From positions 1-56,454 of the forward strand of contig CAMKAJ010000013.1 in assembly GCA_946410455.1 (NCBI GenBank): a DNA stretch of 56,454 nucleotides. Reading direction: 5' to 3'. The translations under genes and the position numbers were made by a program. Below the pieces are notes generated by a model, which saw only the letters and a list, made by a program, of their open reading frames with translations, searched no databases and was not told the DNA's origin. Positions 50,447 to 56,454 of this stretch are shown in pieces. Numbering within the stretch: the first letter of the stretch is position 1; each line of letters starts with the position of its first letter. This DNA comes from an uncultured Bacteroidales bacterium. Lineage in GTDB: Bacteria; Bacteroidota; Bacteroidia; Bacteroidales; UBA932.

Positions 50447-51727
50447 TTAGTTGATAGTTATTTCGTTTACAGTACATTTGAGGCTTCCGTCGGGATACAG
50501 CACCCTAATCTGCTCACCGCTCCCGGCCTCTGATGCCCTTTTAAGGAGAGCGCCTTTTGCATTGGTTATCAGCGTGTAGCCGCGATCCAGAAGGAGGCGG
50601 GGATTAGCTGCCGTGATGCGCGTCTCCAGCTTGGAGAGAGCGGCGTCGGCGGCTGTAATTGTGTGATTCAGCACAAAGTGAATGCGGTGCTGAATCTTGT
50701 CTGTGGCGGCCGTCTGGGCGGAGAGCTTAGAGACGAGTGCGAGGCGTACGCGCGCCGCTGCCCGGGTAATTTTATCCTCTTGAGCGGATATCTTTGCGGT
50801 GAAGGCAAGTTTAAGGCGGCTGGCGTAACTGGAGATGCGTTCGTCTTCTGCGGCCACGGCATCTACGAAGAGATCTGCCAGGGCCGTAGGGGTTTTTACG
50901 GCGGTGTTGGCCACCAGGTCGGCGGCATGCTGGTCGCGGTCGTGGCCAATTGCGGTAAATACAGGTATGGGGCAGTTGGCTATCGCCGCGCACAGATCAT
51001 AATCGTCGAAGCACGCCAGGTCCAGCGTGGAGCCTCCTCCGCGCAGGATAAGGATGGCGTCGGGAGTCGTGGCGCTGGAATCGGAAGACGGCAGTCCCGG
51101 GCCGGAAGCTGCCGCTACCTCCAGCGCAGCGACAATCGACGCTGGCGCCGTATCGCCCTGCATAGTAGCAGGATAGAGGGTAACATCGAAGGCAAAACCA
51201 TATTCATTCTCAAGCAGATGGCGGCGGAAATCACCGTAGCCGGCAGCATCAGCGGCAGAAATCACCGCAAGCCGGTAAGGCATCGCCGGCAAAGCCAGCT
51301 CCTTCTGAAGATCCAGCAGCCCCTCCTTCTCCAGCCGCTCAAGGGTGCGACGACGCCTCAACTCAGCTTCACCCAGAGTGCTGCTCACATCAATATCTTC
51401 TATTATCAGGGAAACACCGTACAACTCGCTGTAATTCACCCGAACCTCAAAAATCACCGCCACACCTGGCTGCAGAGGAGCCCCGGTAGCCCTGGCAAAC
51501 TTTCCCAGAAGACCGGCCGCCTGAGAGCGCCAGATAATAGCCCTCACCTTGGCCAACTGAATCCGCTCATCGCTCTGGCAAAGCTCCATATAACAATGGC
51601 CATTCCCTTTCTGCTGAATAGAAGCCACCTCCGCCCGCACCCTCACGCTCCCAGGGACGGCCTCCTCGACCCCCTCCCGGATAATCTGCTGAAGCTCCAG
51701 CAGTTCCAAATAATCCTGCTCCATCAT
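50447..51727 (-). CDS. xseA: exodeoxyribonuclease VII large subunit
   Basis: A 426-aa nuclease subunit that degrades single-stranded DNA in both directions. The N-terminal OB fold carries VRAEVASIQQKGNGHCYMEL. The catalytic domain shows RLAVISAADAAGYGDFRRHL, DAILILRGGGSTLDLACFDD and PVFTAIGHDRDQHAADLVA with KTPTALADLFVDAV. The C-terminal coiled coil binds XseB, and the end (GYTLITNAKGALLKRASEA) is typical. The protein begins MMEQ; the first ATG is used. A -7 promoter lies 7 nt upstream, so this gene probably heads the xseAB-glycogen-ribF transcription unit. Confidence 0.94.
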   Translation of the reverse strand: MMEQDYLELLELQQIIREGVEEAVPGSVRVRAEVASIQQKGNGHCYMELCQSDERIQLAKVRAIIWRSQAAGLLGKFARATGAPLQPGVAVIFEVRVNYSELYGVSLIIEDIDVSSTLGEAELRRRRTLERLEKEGLLDLQKELALPAMPYRLAVISAADAAGYGDFRRHLLENEYGFAFDVTLYPATMQGDTAPASIVAALEVAAASGPGLPSSDSSATTPDAILILRGGGSTLDLACFDDYDLCAAIANCPIPVFTAIGHDRDQHAADLVANTAVKTPTALADLFVDAVAAEDERISSYASRLKLAFTAKISAQEDKITRAAARVRLALVSKLSAQTAATDKIQHRIHFVLNHTITAADAALSKLETRITAANPRLLLDRGYTLITNAKGALLKRASEAGSGEQIRVLYPDGSLKCTVNEITIN

Positions 51728-51734
51728 ACTCCCT

Positions 51735-51742
51735 CAAATATA
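51735..51742 (-). promoter_or_regulatory. -7 promoter element of xseA and the glycogen operon
   Basis: The minus strand reads TATATTTG, an exact TAnnTTTG match, with 7 nt to the ATG at 51727. It is the only clear promoter upstream of the gene run down to ribF. Confidence 0.6.
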
Positions 51743-51835
51743 GTCACTATTGTCGAAAAAAGAAACAATTGTCGTTCCATATCTTTTCTTTTGTTGGTTT
51801 CCCCTAGTTGATGCCATACCATAGTCTCTCTTTTT

Positions 51836-51945
51836 GCACAAGGTGGGTTTTGATGGCGACCACCGTGCGCAGCGAAAACCCACCAGAGGGCCGCAGAAAG
51901 CAGATTCACCGCACAAGGTCAGAGGGTTAAAAACCCACCTTGCGC
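51836..51945. repeat. inverted and direct copies of the 3' end of the alpha/beta hydrolase gene
   Basis: AAAACCCACCTTGCGC (51930-51945) is the end of the hydrolase gene (RKVGF codons on the minus strand). An inverted copy, GCACAAGGTGGGTTTT, lies at 51836-51851 and would pair with it over 16 bp with one G-U. A direct short copy, AAAACCCACC, lies at 51875-51884 and can pair with the same inverted copy over 10 bp. Two alternative hairpins can therefore form after the gene. There is no long U-tract. Confidence 0.75.
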
Positions 51946-52769
51946 AGGAAATTTAGGAAAACCGAGTCGCTCTGGGAGGGACGGAAGAGGAAAAGGTGTC
52001 CCTCGTTAGGAATCACGGTGTACTCGCAGGAGTGGTAAACCTCGCTGTACTGATCGCTGTACTTTACCGGCACTATTATGTCGGCAGTACCGTGCACTAT
52101 ACACACAGGGCCCTTGTATAAAGCCGAAACTTCATATATGGGGAGAGTCTGCGCGCTCAGGATGTACTCGCGGCTGAACTTGTACCAGTAAACCTGTACG
52201 TACTCCGGAGGGTTTACCGGATCACACTTGACGCCAAGATATTTACCCTCGAGGGCATAATCCTTAACTACGGCTCCCGGGGCCATAAGCACCAGCGCAT
52301 CTGGCGCGAGGCCCTCACCAGACAGTTCCCCAGCAAGCATTCCGGCAACCACGCCTCCCTGCGAATGTCCAAACAGCACCACCTTGGTGACATAGGGCAG
52401 CGAACGCACGTATTCCAGCACGGCACGGGCATCTGCTATCTCGGATGGTATGGTGCACTTCATCAGGTTCCCCTCGCTTTTGCCCTGCGAATTAAAGTCG
52501 AAGCGCAGCACGGCATAGCCATTGTTGGCAAGCTTACGGGCAAATCTCGGCACCGGAGGCAGGTTCTTGTGCGACATCACCCCATGCATGACTATCACCA
52601 TAGGGCACTTGTCGCGAGTGGTGTCGAATCCCCGGGGAAGATGAATTACATAAAATAAACGACCATTGGGCCCCTGGATGAAGCCCTGCTCACTGCCAGA
52701 AGCAAATACGATCACCGAGCCCAGTAAGCCGGCGATAACAAAGCTCAGGCGCTTGAACAACCCGGCCAT
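51927..52769 (-). CDS. exported alpha/beta hydrolase
   Basis: A 280-aa serine hydrolase with an N-terminal signal or anchor segment (LSFVIAGLLGSVIVFASG). The fold is clear: VIVMHGVMSHKN for the oxyanion loop, the nucleophile elbow GHSQGG with Ser in VVLFGHSQGGVVAGML, a likely catalytic Asp in HGTADIIVPVKYSDQYSEV and the His in VIPNEGHLFLF. It resembles carboxylesterase or acyl-glycerol lipase-like enzymes; the substrate is unknown. It follows der by 6 bp on the same strand. Confidence 0.85.
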   Translation of the reverse strand: MAGLFKRLSFVIAGLLGSVIVFASGSEQGFIQGPNGRLFYVIHLPRGFDTTRDKCPMVIVMHGVMSHKNLPPVPRFARKLANNGYAVLRFDFNSQGKSEGNLMKCTIPSEIADARAVLEYVRSLPYVTKVVLFGHSQGGVVAGMLAGELSGEGLAPDALVLMAPGAVVKDYALEGKYLGVKCDPVNPPEYVQVYWYKFSREYILSAQTLPIYEVSALYKGPVCIVHGTADIIVPVKYSDQYSEVYHSCEYTVIPNEGHLFLFRPSQSDSVFLNFLRKVGF

Positions 52770-52775
52770 TGAAAG

Positions 52776-54083
52776 CTATTTCTGCCGGCAGTAGATCTGC
52801 ACGGGGCAGCCGGTGAGGGAGAAGTTCTTCCGGAGCTGGTTCTCGAGGAAGCGCTTATAGGGATCCTTGATGTACTGCGGCAGGTTGCAGAAGAAGGCGA
52901 AGGCCGGGAAACGGGTAGGCAGCTGGGTGATGTACTTGACCTTCACATACTTGCCCTTCCATGCGGGAGGCGGAGTTTCTTCTATCAACGGGAGCATGAC
53001 CTCGTTCAGGCGGGCGGTAGGAATCTTCTGCGAATAGTTGGCATAGACCTCTGCTGCGGCGTTCAGCACATCCTGGATACGTTGCATCTTGACCACCGAA
53101 GTAAAGACGATGGGCACGTCGTCGAAGGGAGCGAGCCTGCTGCGAAGAGCCTCGGTGTACTCTTTGAGCGTATTGGAGTCCTTTATGAAGAGATCCCATT
53201 TGTTCACCACCAGCACGCATCCCTTGCGGTTCTTCACGATGAGCGAGAAGATATTCATGTCCTGTGCTTCCATGCCCGTGGTAGCATCTATCATCATGAT
53301 ACACACGTCGGAGTGCTCGATAGCGCGGATGGAGCGCATAACCGAGTAAAACTCAAGGTCTTCGTTCACCTTGGTCTTGCGGCGTATACCGGCGGTATCT
53401 ACCAGCATGAATTCGTGGCCGAACTTGTTGTAGTGAGACTCGATGCTGTCGCGGGTGGTGCCGGCAACCGGGGTGACGATGTTTCGCTCTACTCCCAGCA
53501 GGGCGTTGGTGAGCGACGATTTGCCCACGTTGGGCTTACCCACGATAGTTATGCGGGGCAGGCTGGCGTAGGGATCCTCGGTTTGAGTCTCCTCGGGCAG
53601 GGCAGCAACCACGGCATCGAGCAGATCGCCCGTGCCGGAACCGTTGGCAGCCGAGATGCTGTAAATCTCGCCCAGGCCCATGGCGTAGAACTGGTATGCG
53701 TCGTACATCTTCTCGCCGGTATCTACTTTGTTCACGCAGAGCACCACCGGCTTGCGGGAGCGACGCAGCACGTCGGCAATCTCGGCGTCGTAGTCGGTGA
53801 TGCCGGTGGCCGCCTCTACCATGAAGAGCACCAGGTCGGCCTCGTCGATGGCAATCTGAACCTGCGAGCGGATGGCAGCCTCGAAGACATCGTCGGAGTT
53901 GCTGGTGTAGCCTCCGGTATCGACCACGGAAAACTCCCGCCCGCACCACTCGCAGCGGCCGTAATGCCGGTCGCGGGTAACGCCTGCGGTATCATCTACT
54001 ATTGCCTGCCTGGCACCTACCAGGCGGTTGAAAAGGGTGGATTTGCCGACGTTAGGACGTCCGACTATCGCTACGAGACTCAT
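52776..54083 (-). CDS. der: ribosome-associated GTPase Der (EngA)
   Basis: Essential GTPase for 50S ribosome assembly. The 435-aa protein has two G domains: the first with [26 protein letters not shown] and [12 protein letters not shown]; the second with [53 protein letters not shown] and NKWD. The C-terminal KH-like domain ends the protein. The start at 54083 ([11 protein letters not shown]) matches the family; a 59-residue upstream extension is the small membrane protein gene read in another frame. It overlaps that gene by 32 nt. Confidence 0.95.
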   Translation of the reverse strand: MSLVAIVGRPNVGKSTLFNRLVGARQAIVDDTAGVTRDRHYGRCEWCGREFSVVDTGGYTSNSDDVFEAAIRSQVQIAIDEADLVLFMVEAATGITDYDAEIADVLRRSRKPVVLCVNKVDTGEKMYDAYQFYAMGLGEIYSISAANGSGTGDLLDAVVAALPEETQTEDPYASLPRITIVGKPNVGKSSLTNALLGVERNIVTPVAGTTRDSIESHYNKFGHEFMLVDTAGIRRKTKVNEDLEFYSVMRSIRAIEHSDVCIMMIDATTGMEAQDMNIFSLIVKNRKGCVLVVNKWDLFIKDSNTLKEYTEALRSRLAPFDDVPIVFTSVVKMQRIQDVLNAAAEVYANYSQKIPTARLNEVMLPLIEETPPPAWKGKYVKVKYITQLPTRFPAFAFFCNLPQYIKDPYKRFLENQLRKNFSLTGCPVQIYCRQK

Positions 54084-54309
54084 ACAGTTTACATTCTTTG
54101 CACGCGTCGGAGAAGTCTCCGTTGCAATGCTGGTTAGAGTGAATCGCGGCATCCTCGTCTTTGTAGCAGCGAATGCCGCGTTTGCGCATTTCTTCGTTGG
54201 AACCCACGTCGTAGTGCGGGAAGTCCTTGCCACGGAAGATGATGTTGAAGCTAAGCCCAATCACCCCCAGGCCCAGGACGGCCAACGCCACTATGAAGGT
54301 TGCCCCCAT
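54052..54309 (-). CDS. small Cys-rich single-pass membrane protein
   Basis: An 85-aa protein starting at the ATG 1 nt after the prs stop. The first 23 residues are a membrane helix ([20 protein letters not shown]), followed by [18 protein letters not shown] tail with four cysteines, including CKEC, follows. Short proteins with this helix and a G-x-N-x-x-M-R-K-R-G-I-x-C segment occur widely in Bacteroidota, with unknown function. This copy appears to carry an extra Cys/His-rich tail ([17 protein letters not shown]), which could bind metal; that is inference. The end overlaps der by 32 nt. Confidence 0.75.
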   Translation of the reverse strand: MGATFIVALAVLGLGVIGLSFNIIFRGKDFPHYDVGSNEEMRKRGIRCYKDEDAAIHSNQHCNGDFSDACKECKLYESRSDSRTS

Positions 54310-54310
54310 A

Positions 54311-55294
54311 TCAGAAAACGAAGTCGGGGCTGATGGGTTCGTAATTATATACCTTGTCGATGATGCTGGCAAATACCGGCGCCATGGAGACAATCCTTAT
54401 CTTGCTGTCCCCTTCCAGCTCGGGATGGGGAATGGTGTCGGTGATGAACACCTCTTCGAGGGCAGAATTGTGAATCCTCTCAATAGCGTTGCCCGACAGA
54501 ATGCCGTGGGTAGCGCAGCAGCGTACGCTGGCGGCTCCTTTCTCTCTGAGCACGTCGGCGGCCTTGCAGAGCGTGCCGGCGGTATCAATCATATCGTCCA
54601 CAATTATGATGTTGCGGCCTTCCACGTCGCCGATTGCCTTGATCTCGGCAACCACATTGGCGCGCTCGCGGGTCTTGTGGCAGATGACCACTCCGCACTC
54701 CTGGCGGCCGCCCAGGCTCTTGGCGTAGGAATTGGCGCGCTTGGCTCCGCCCATATCGGGGGCCGCGATTGACAAGTCTTTGAGCTTGAGCGCCTTGATG
54801 CATGGAATGAAAACCTTGCTGGCGTAAACATGGTCTACCGGAATATCGAAGAAACCCTGAATCTGGTCTGCATGGAGATCGCAAGTCATTACGCGGTCGG
54901 CACCTGCAGCGGTGAGCAGGTTGGCAGCGAGCTTGGCTCCGATGGCCACGCGAGGACGGTCTTTGCGGTCCTGGCGGGCCCAGCCGTAATAAGGCATCAC
55001 GGCTATCACCTTGTCGGCCGAGGCTCGTTTGGCCGCGTCGATGGTGAGCAGGAGCTCCATTAAATTATCTGCAGGCGGGATTGTTGACTGGATCACGAAA
55101 ACGGTGGCGCCGCGCACGCTTTCGGCAAAACAGGGCTGGAACTCTCCGTCGCTGAAAGGAGTGACCTGCAAGTCTCCGAGACGCACCGGAAGATCTTCTC
55201 CCATGCGGTTCTGGTTGAGTGCATCAACTACCTTGCGGGCAAAATCTTCCGATGCCCGGCAAGCGAAAAGTTCCCTTCGATGAGTGTGAATCAT
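54311..55294 (-). CDS. prs: ribose-phosphate pyrophosphokinase
   Basis: Makes phosphoribosyl pyrophosphate from ribose 5-phosphate and ATP. The 327-aa protein has DGEFQPCFAESVRG, STIPPADNLMELLLTIDAAK, PYYGWARQDRKDRPRVAIGA, the metal site CDLHADQIQGFF and the PRPP-binding loop NIIIVDDMIDTAGTL. The start overlaps the engB stop (ATGA). Full length. Confidence 0.95.
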   Translation of the reverse strand: MIHTHRRELFACRASEDFARKVVDALNQNRMGEDLPVRLGDLQVTPFSDGEFQPCFAESVRGATVFVIQSTIPPADNLMELLLTIDAAKRASADKVIAVMPYYGWARQDRKDRPRVAIGAKLAANLLTAAGADRVMTCDLHADQIQGFFDIPVDHVYASKVFIPCIKALKLKDLSIAAPDMGGAKRANSYAKSLGGRQECGVVICHKTRERANVVAEIKAIGDVEGRNIIIVDDMIDTAGTLCKAADVLREKGAASVRCCATHGILSGNAIERIHNSALEEVFITDTIPHPELEGDSKIRIVSMAPVFASIIDKVYNYEPISPDFVF

Positions 55295-55887
55295 AAGTCT
55301 TTAAGTATTGAGGTTATGTAGGAAAGAATCTCGTCACGTCCATCCCCACGGGCCGAACTGCTGACAAACATAGGGGGCAGCTCCTCCCAGGTTTCTGAGA
55401 GAATCTGCTTATCTTTGTCTATCTGTCTGCTCAATGCTACCGGGCCGAGCTTGTCGGCCTTAGTAAAAATGATAGCGCAGGGGATGCCGTTCTCGCCCAG
55501 TTCTGCGAGGAAGTCTGTGTCTATGCGGCCTATATCGTGCCGACTGTCTACCAGCACGAAGAGCAGCTGCATTTCTTCTGAATTATGAATGTAGTCCCTT
55601 ATAACTTCCGTAAGCTCTCGGCGCATCTTGTCGGGAAGCTTGGCATAACCGTAACCCGGAAGGTCTACCAGGTACCAGCTGTCGTTTATAAGGAAATGGT
55701 TTACGACTTTGGTCTTGCCCGGGGTAGAGGAAGTCATGGCAAGTTTGCCATTGCCGGTTAGCATATTTATAAGGGAAGATTTGCCCACGTTGGAGCGGCC
55801 TATGAAGGCAAATTCGGGCAGTTTTCTCTTTGGCTTCTGCGATACCCTCGCGCTACTACCTGCAAATATGGCCTCAGAGATTCTCAT
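55291..55887 (-). CDS. engB: ribosome biogenesis GTPase YihA/YsxC (EngB)
   Basis: A 198-aa GTPase needed for 50S ribosome assembly. Motifs: G1 GRSNVGKSSLINML, G2/G3 TPGKTKVVNHFLIN and DLPGYGYAKLPD, and G4 FTKADKLG. It is the first gene of the minus-strand run engB-prs-small membrane protein-der-hydrolase, with a promoter element at 55906-55913. Confidence 0.95.
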   Translation of the reverse strand: MRISEAIFAGSSARVSQKPKRKLPEFAFIGRSNVGKSSLINMLTGNGKLAMTSSTPGKTKVVNHFLINDSWYLVDLPGYGYAKLPDKMRRELTEVIRDYIHNSEEMQLLFVLVDSRHDIGRIDTDFLAELGENGIPCAIIFTKADKLGPVALSRQIDKDKQILSETWEELPPMFVSSSARGDGRDEILSYITSILKDL

Positions 55888-55905
55888 GTCCCGGTGTTTT
55901 CAGCA

Positions 55906-55913
55906 CAAATATA
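55906..55913 (-). promoter_or_regulatory. -7 promoter element of engB
   Basis: The minus strand reads TATATTTG, an exact TAnnTTTG match, 18 nt upstream of the engB ATG. The T-rich stretch TTTTTTT just upstream fits an AT-rich promoter. Confidence 0.6.
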
Positions 55914-55917
55914 GAAT

Positions 55918-56191
55918 TTTTTTCGCTCGCTGGAAAATATTTCTTACAGGACTGCAGAAACCTATATTAGTCCTTTCCCGGCCACTTTCCAGTCCGGAAA
56001 CAGCAAAACATGCAGTTGAAAGGACTCCCAGCCCCCCTCTCAGTCCTTCCCCGGATAATCACGACACATTTGTCCTGGCGCGCAATTGCCTTGCCTACAG
56101 CTACTTATGCAATCTGCCTGCATGATTTTTCGTGCAGGCAAAAGCCATAACTGCATGATTGACTGCTATTTAGCCGCCAGCGGCACACCCA
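55918..56191. other. gene-free region upstream of engB
   Basis: No convincing coding frame is visible. It holds a perfect 8-bp hairpin (TGCCTGCA at 56115-56122 with TGCAGGCA at 56133-56140, loop with TTTTT). It also has a near-identical direct repeat, AGTCCTTTCCCGG at 55969-55981 and AGTCCTTCCCCGG at 56042-56054. The hairpin may be a terminator for a gene beyond the window or part of the adjoining repeat region. Confidence 0.5.
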
Positions 56192-56439
56192 CCGTCCCAT
56201 TCTGCTGAGGGGGTAGGAACGAAATCCGGCTTTTTTGCTCCCGCCGTCCCATGTTGCTGCAGGGGTAGGAACGGAAACAGGCTTTTTTGCGCCCACCGTC
56301 CCAACTAGCGGCGGGGGTAGGAACGAAAACTGGACTTTTTGCTCCCGCCGTCCCATTCTGCTGAGGGGGTAGGAACGGAATCGGGCATTTCTGCTCCCAC
56401 CGTCCCATTCTGCTGCGGGGGTAGGAACGGAAACCGCCG
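56192..56439 (-). repeat. tandem array with 52-bp period, five units
   Basis: CCGTCCCA recurs at 56192, 56244, 56296, 56348 and 56400, exactly 52 bp apart. On the minus strand each unit is a hairpin (CCGTTCC pairing with GGGACGG across a 17-nt loop) plus a 21-22 nt spacer with AGCAAAAAAGCC or a variant. In units 1 and 3 the outer C becomes T, which still pairs as T-G, so the stem is kept. On the plus strand the stem has a C-A mismatch, so the minus strand is the better folding RNA. The minus strand is free of stops over more than 240 nt in two frames. The last unit diverges near the window end. Confidence 0.85.
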
Positions 56440-56454
56440 CGAAACGAAGGGGCG

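Noticed and set aside
56105..56408. Two minus-strand open frames of about 80 residues across the terminal array
   Set aside because: A 52-bp period is not a multiple of three, so each unit is read in a new phase. The openness reflects the repeat and does not support a protein.
56192..56454. CRISPR array
   Set aside because: The period is 52 bp, the variable parts are short and lie inside a hairpin loop and spacer that are themselves partly conserved, and no cas gene is present.

Overview
The window is chromosomal DNA from a member of the Bacteroidota, most likely a gut-type Bacteroidales with fairly high GC. The grounds are a SusC/SusD outer-membrane pair, BACON-type and SusD-type lipoproteins, Ser-type sulfatases, the Bacteroidota -7 promoter element (TAnnTTTG) in front of many genes, a tRNA without an encoded CCA end, and the absence of strong Shine-Dalgarno sequences. 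The genus cannot be settled from the sequence alone. An Alistipes-like or uncultured high-GC Bacteroidales lineage would fit.

Layout. (1) 1-8063 is core: tRNA-Thr, dxs, ssb, two tandem MFS transporters, lysS and a TrmH/SpoU-type RNA methyltransferase that carries a palindrome-rich in-frame insertion. (2) 8078-19745 is a carbohydrate-type accessory region: a sodium/solute symporter and a LacI-type regulator, divergent from an operon of two FAD-dependent oxidoreductases, a decayed glycosidase, two tandem metallophosphoesterases and a small unknown protein, followed by a sulfatase whose start codon lies in a hairpin. (3) 19757-23669 runs on the minus strand: yifB/comM, an unknown lipoprotein and ftcD. 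(4) 23742-35300 is a second polysaccharide-utilization operon: sulfatase, GH27 alpha-galactosidase, MntP, SusC, BACON lipoprotein, SusD and a secreted metallo-beta-lactamase-fold protein, closed by a perfect 15-bp stem hairpin. (5) 35310-55887 is one long minus-strand run: engB, prs, a small Cys-rich membrane protein, der, an alpha/beta hydrolase, xseA, xseB, a five-gene glycogen/alpha-glucan set (glgB, debranching enzyme, GT4 synthase, GH57, glgP), ribF, alaS and an LptG-like permease fused in frame to methionyl-tRNA formyltransferase. (6) 55888-56454 has no gene and ends in a tandem array with a 52-bp period.

How the parts work together. The accessory genes look like one dispersed system for a sulfated, possibly also phosphorylated, glycan with alpha-galactose: SusC/SusD import, two sulfatases, GH27, two phosphoesterases, an MBL hydrolase, two flavoproteins, and a symporter with a LacI regulator. 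The glycogen genes form a self-contained synthesis, branching and breakdown unit cotranscribed with exonuclease VII.

The most unusual observations are: the LptG-Fmt fusion; the palindromic element inside the RNA methyltransferase gene, which shares a 52-bp periodicity and an AGCAAAAAAG spacer motif with the terminal array; at least six promoters so close to their start codons that the mRNAs should be leaderless or nearly so; and direct or inverted copies of gene ends just outside several genes (yifB, ftcD, the alpha/beta hydrolase, and the start of a sulfatase).
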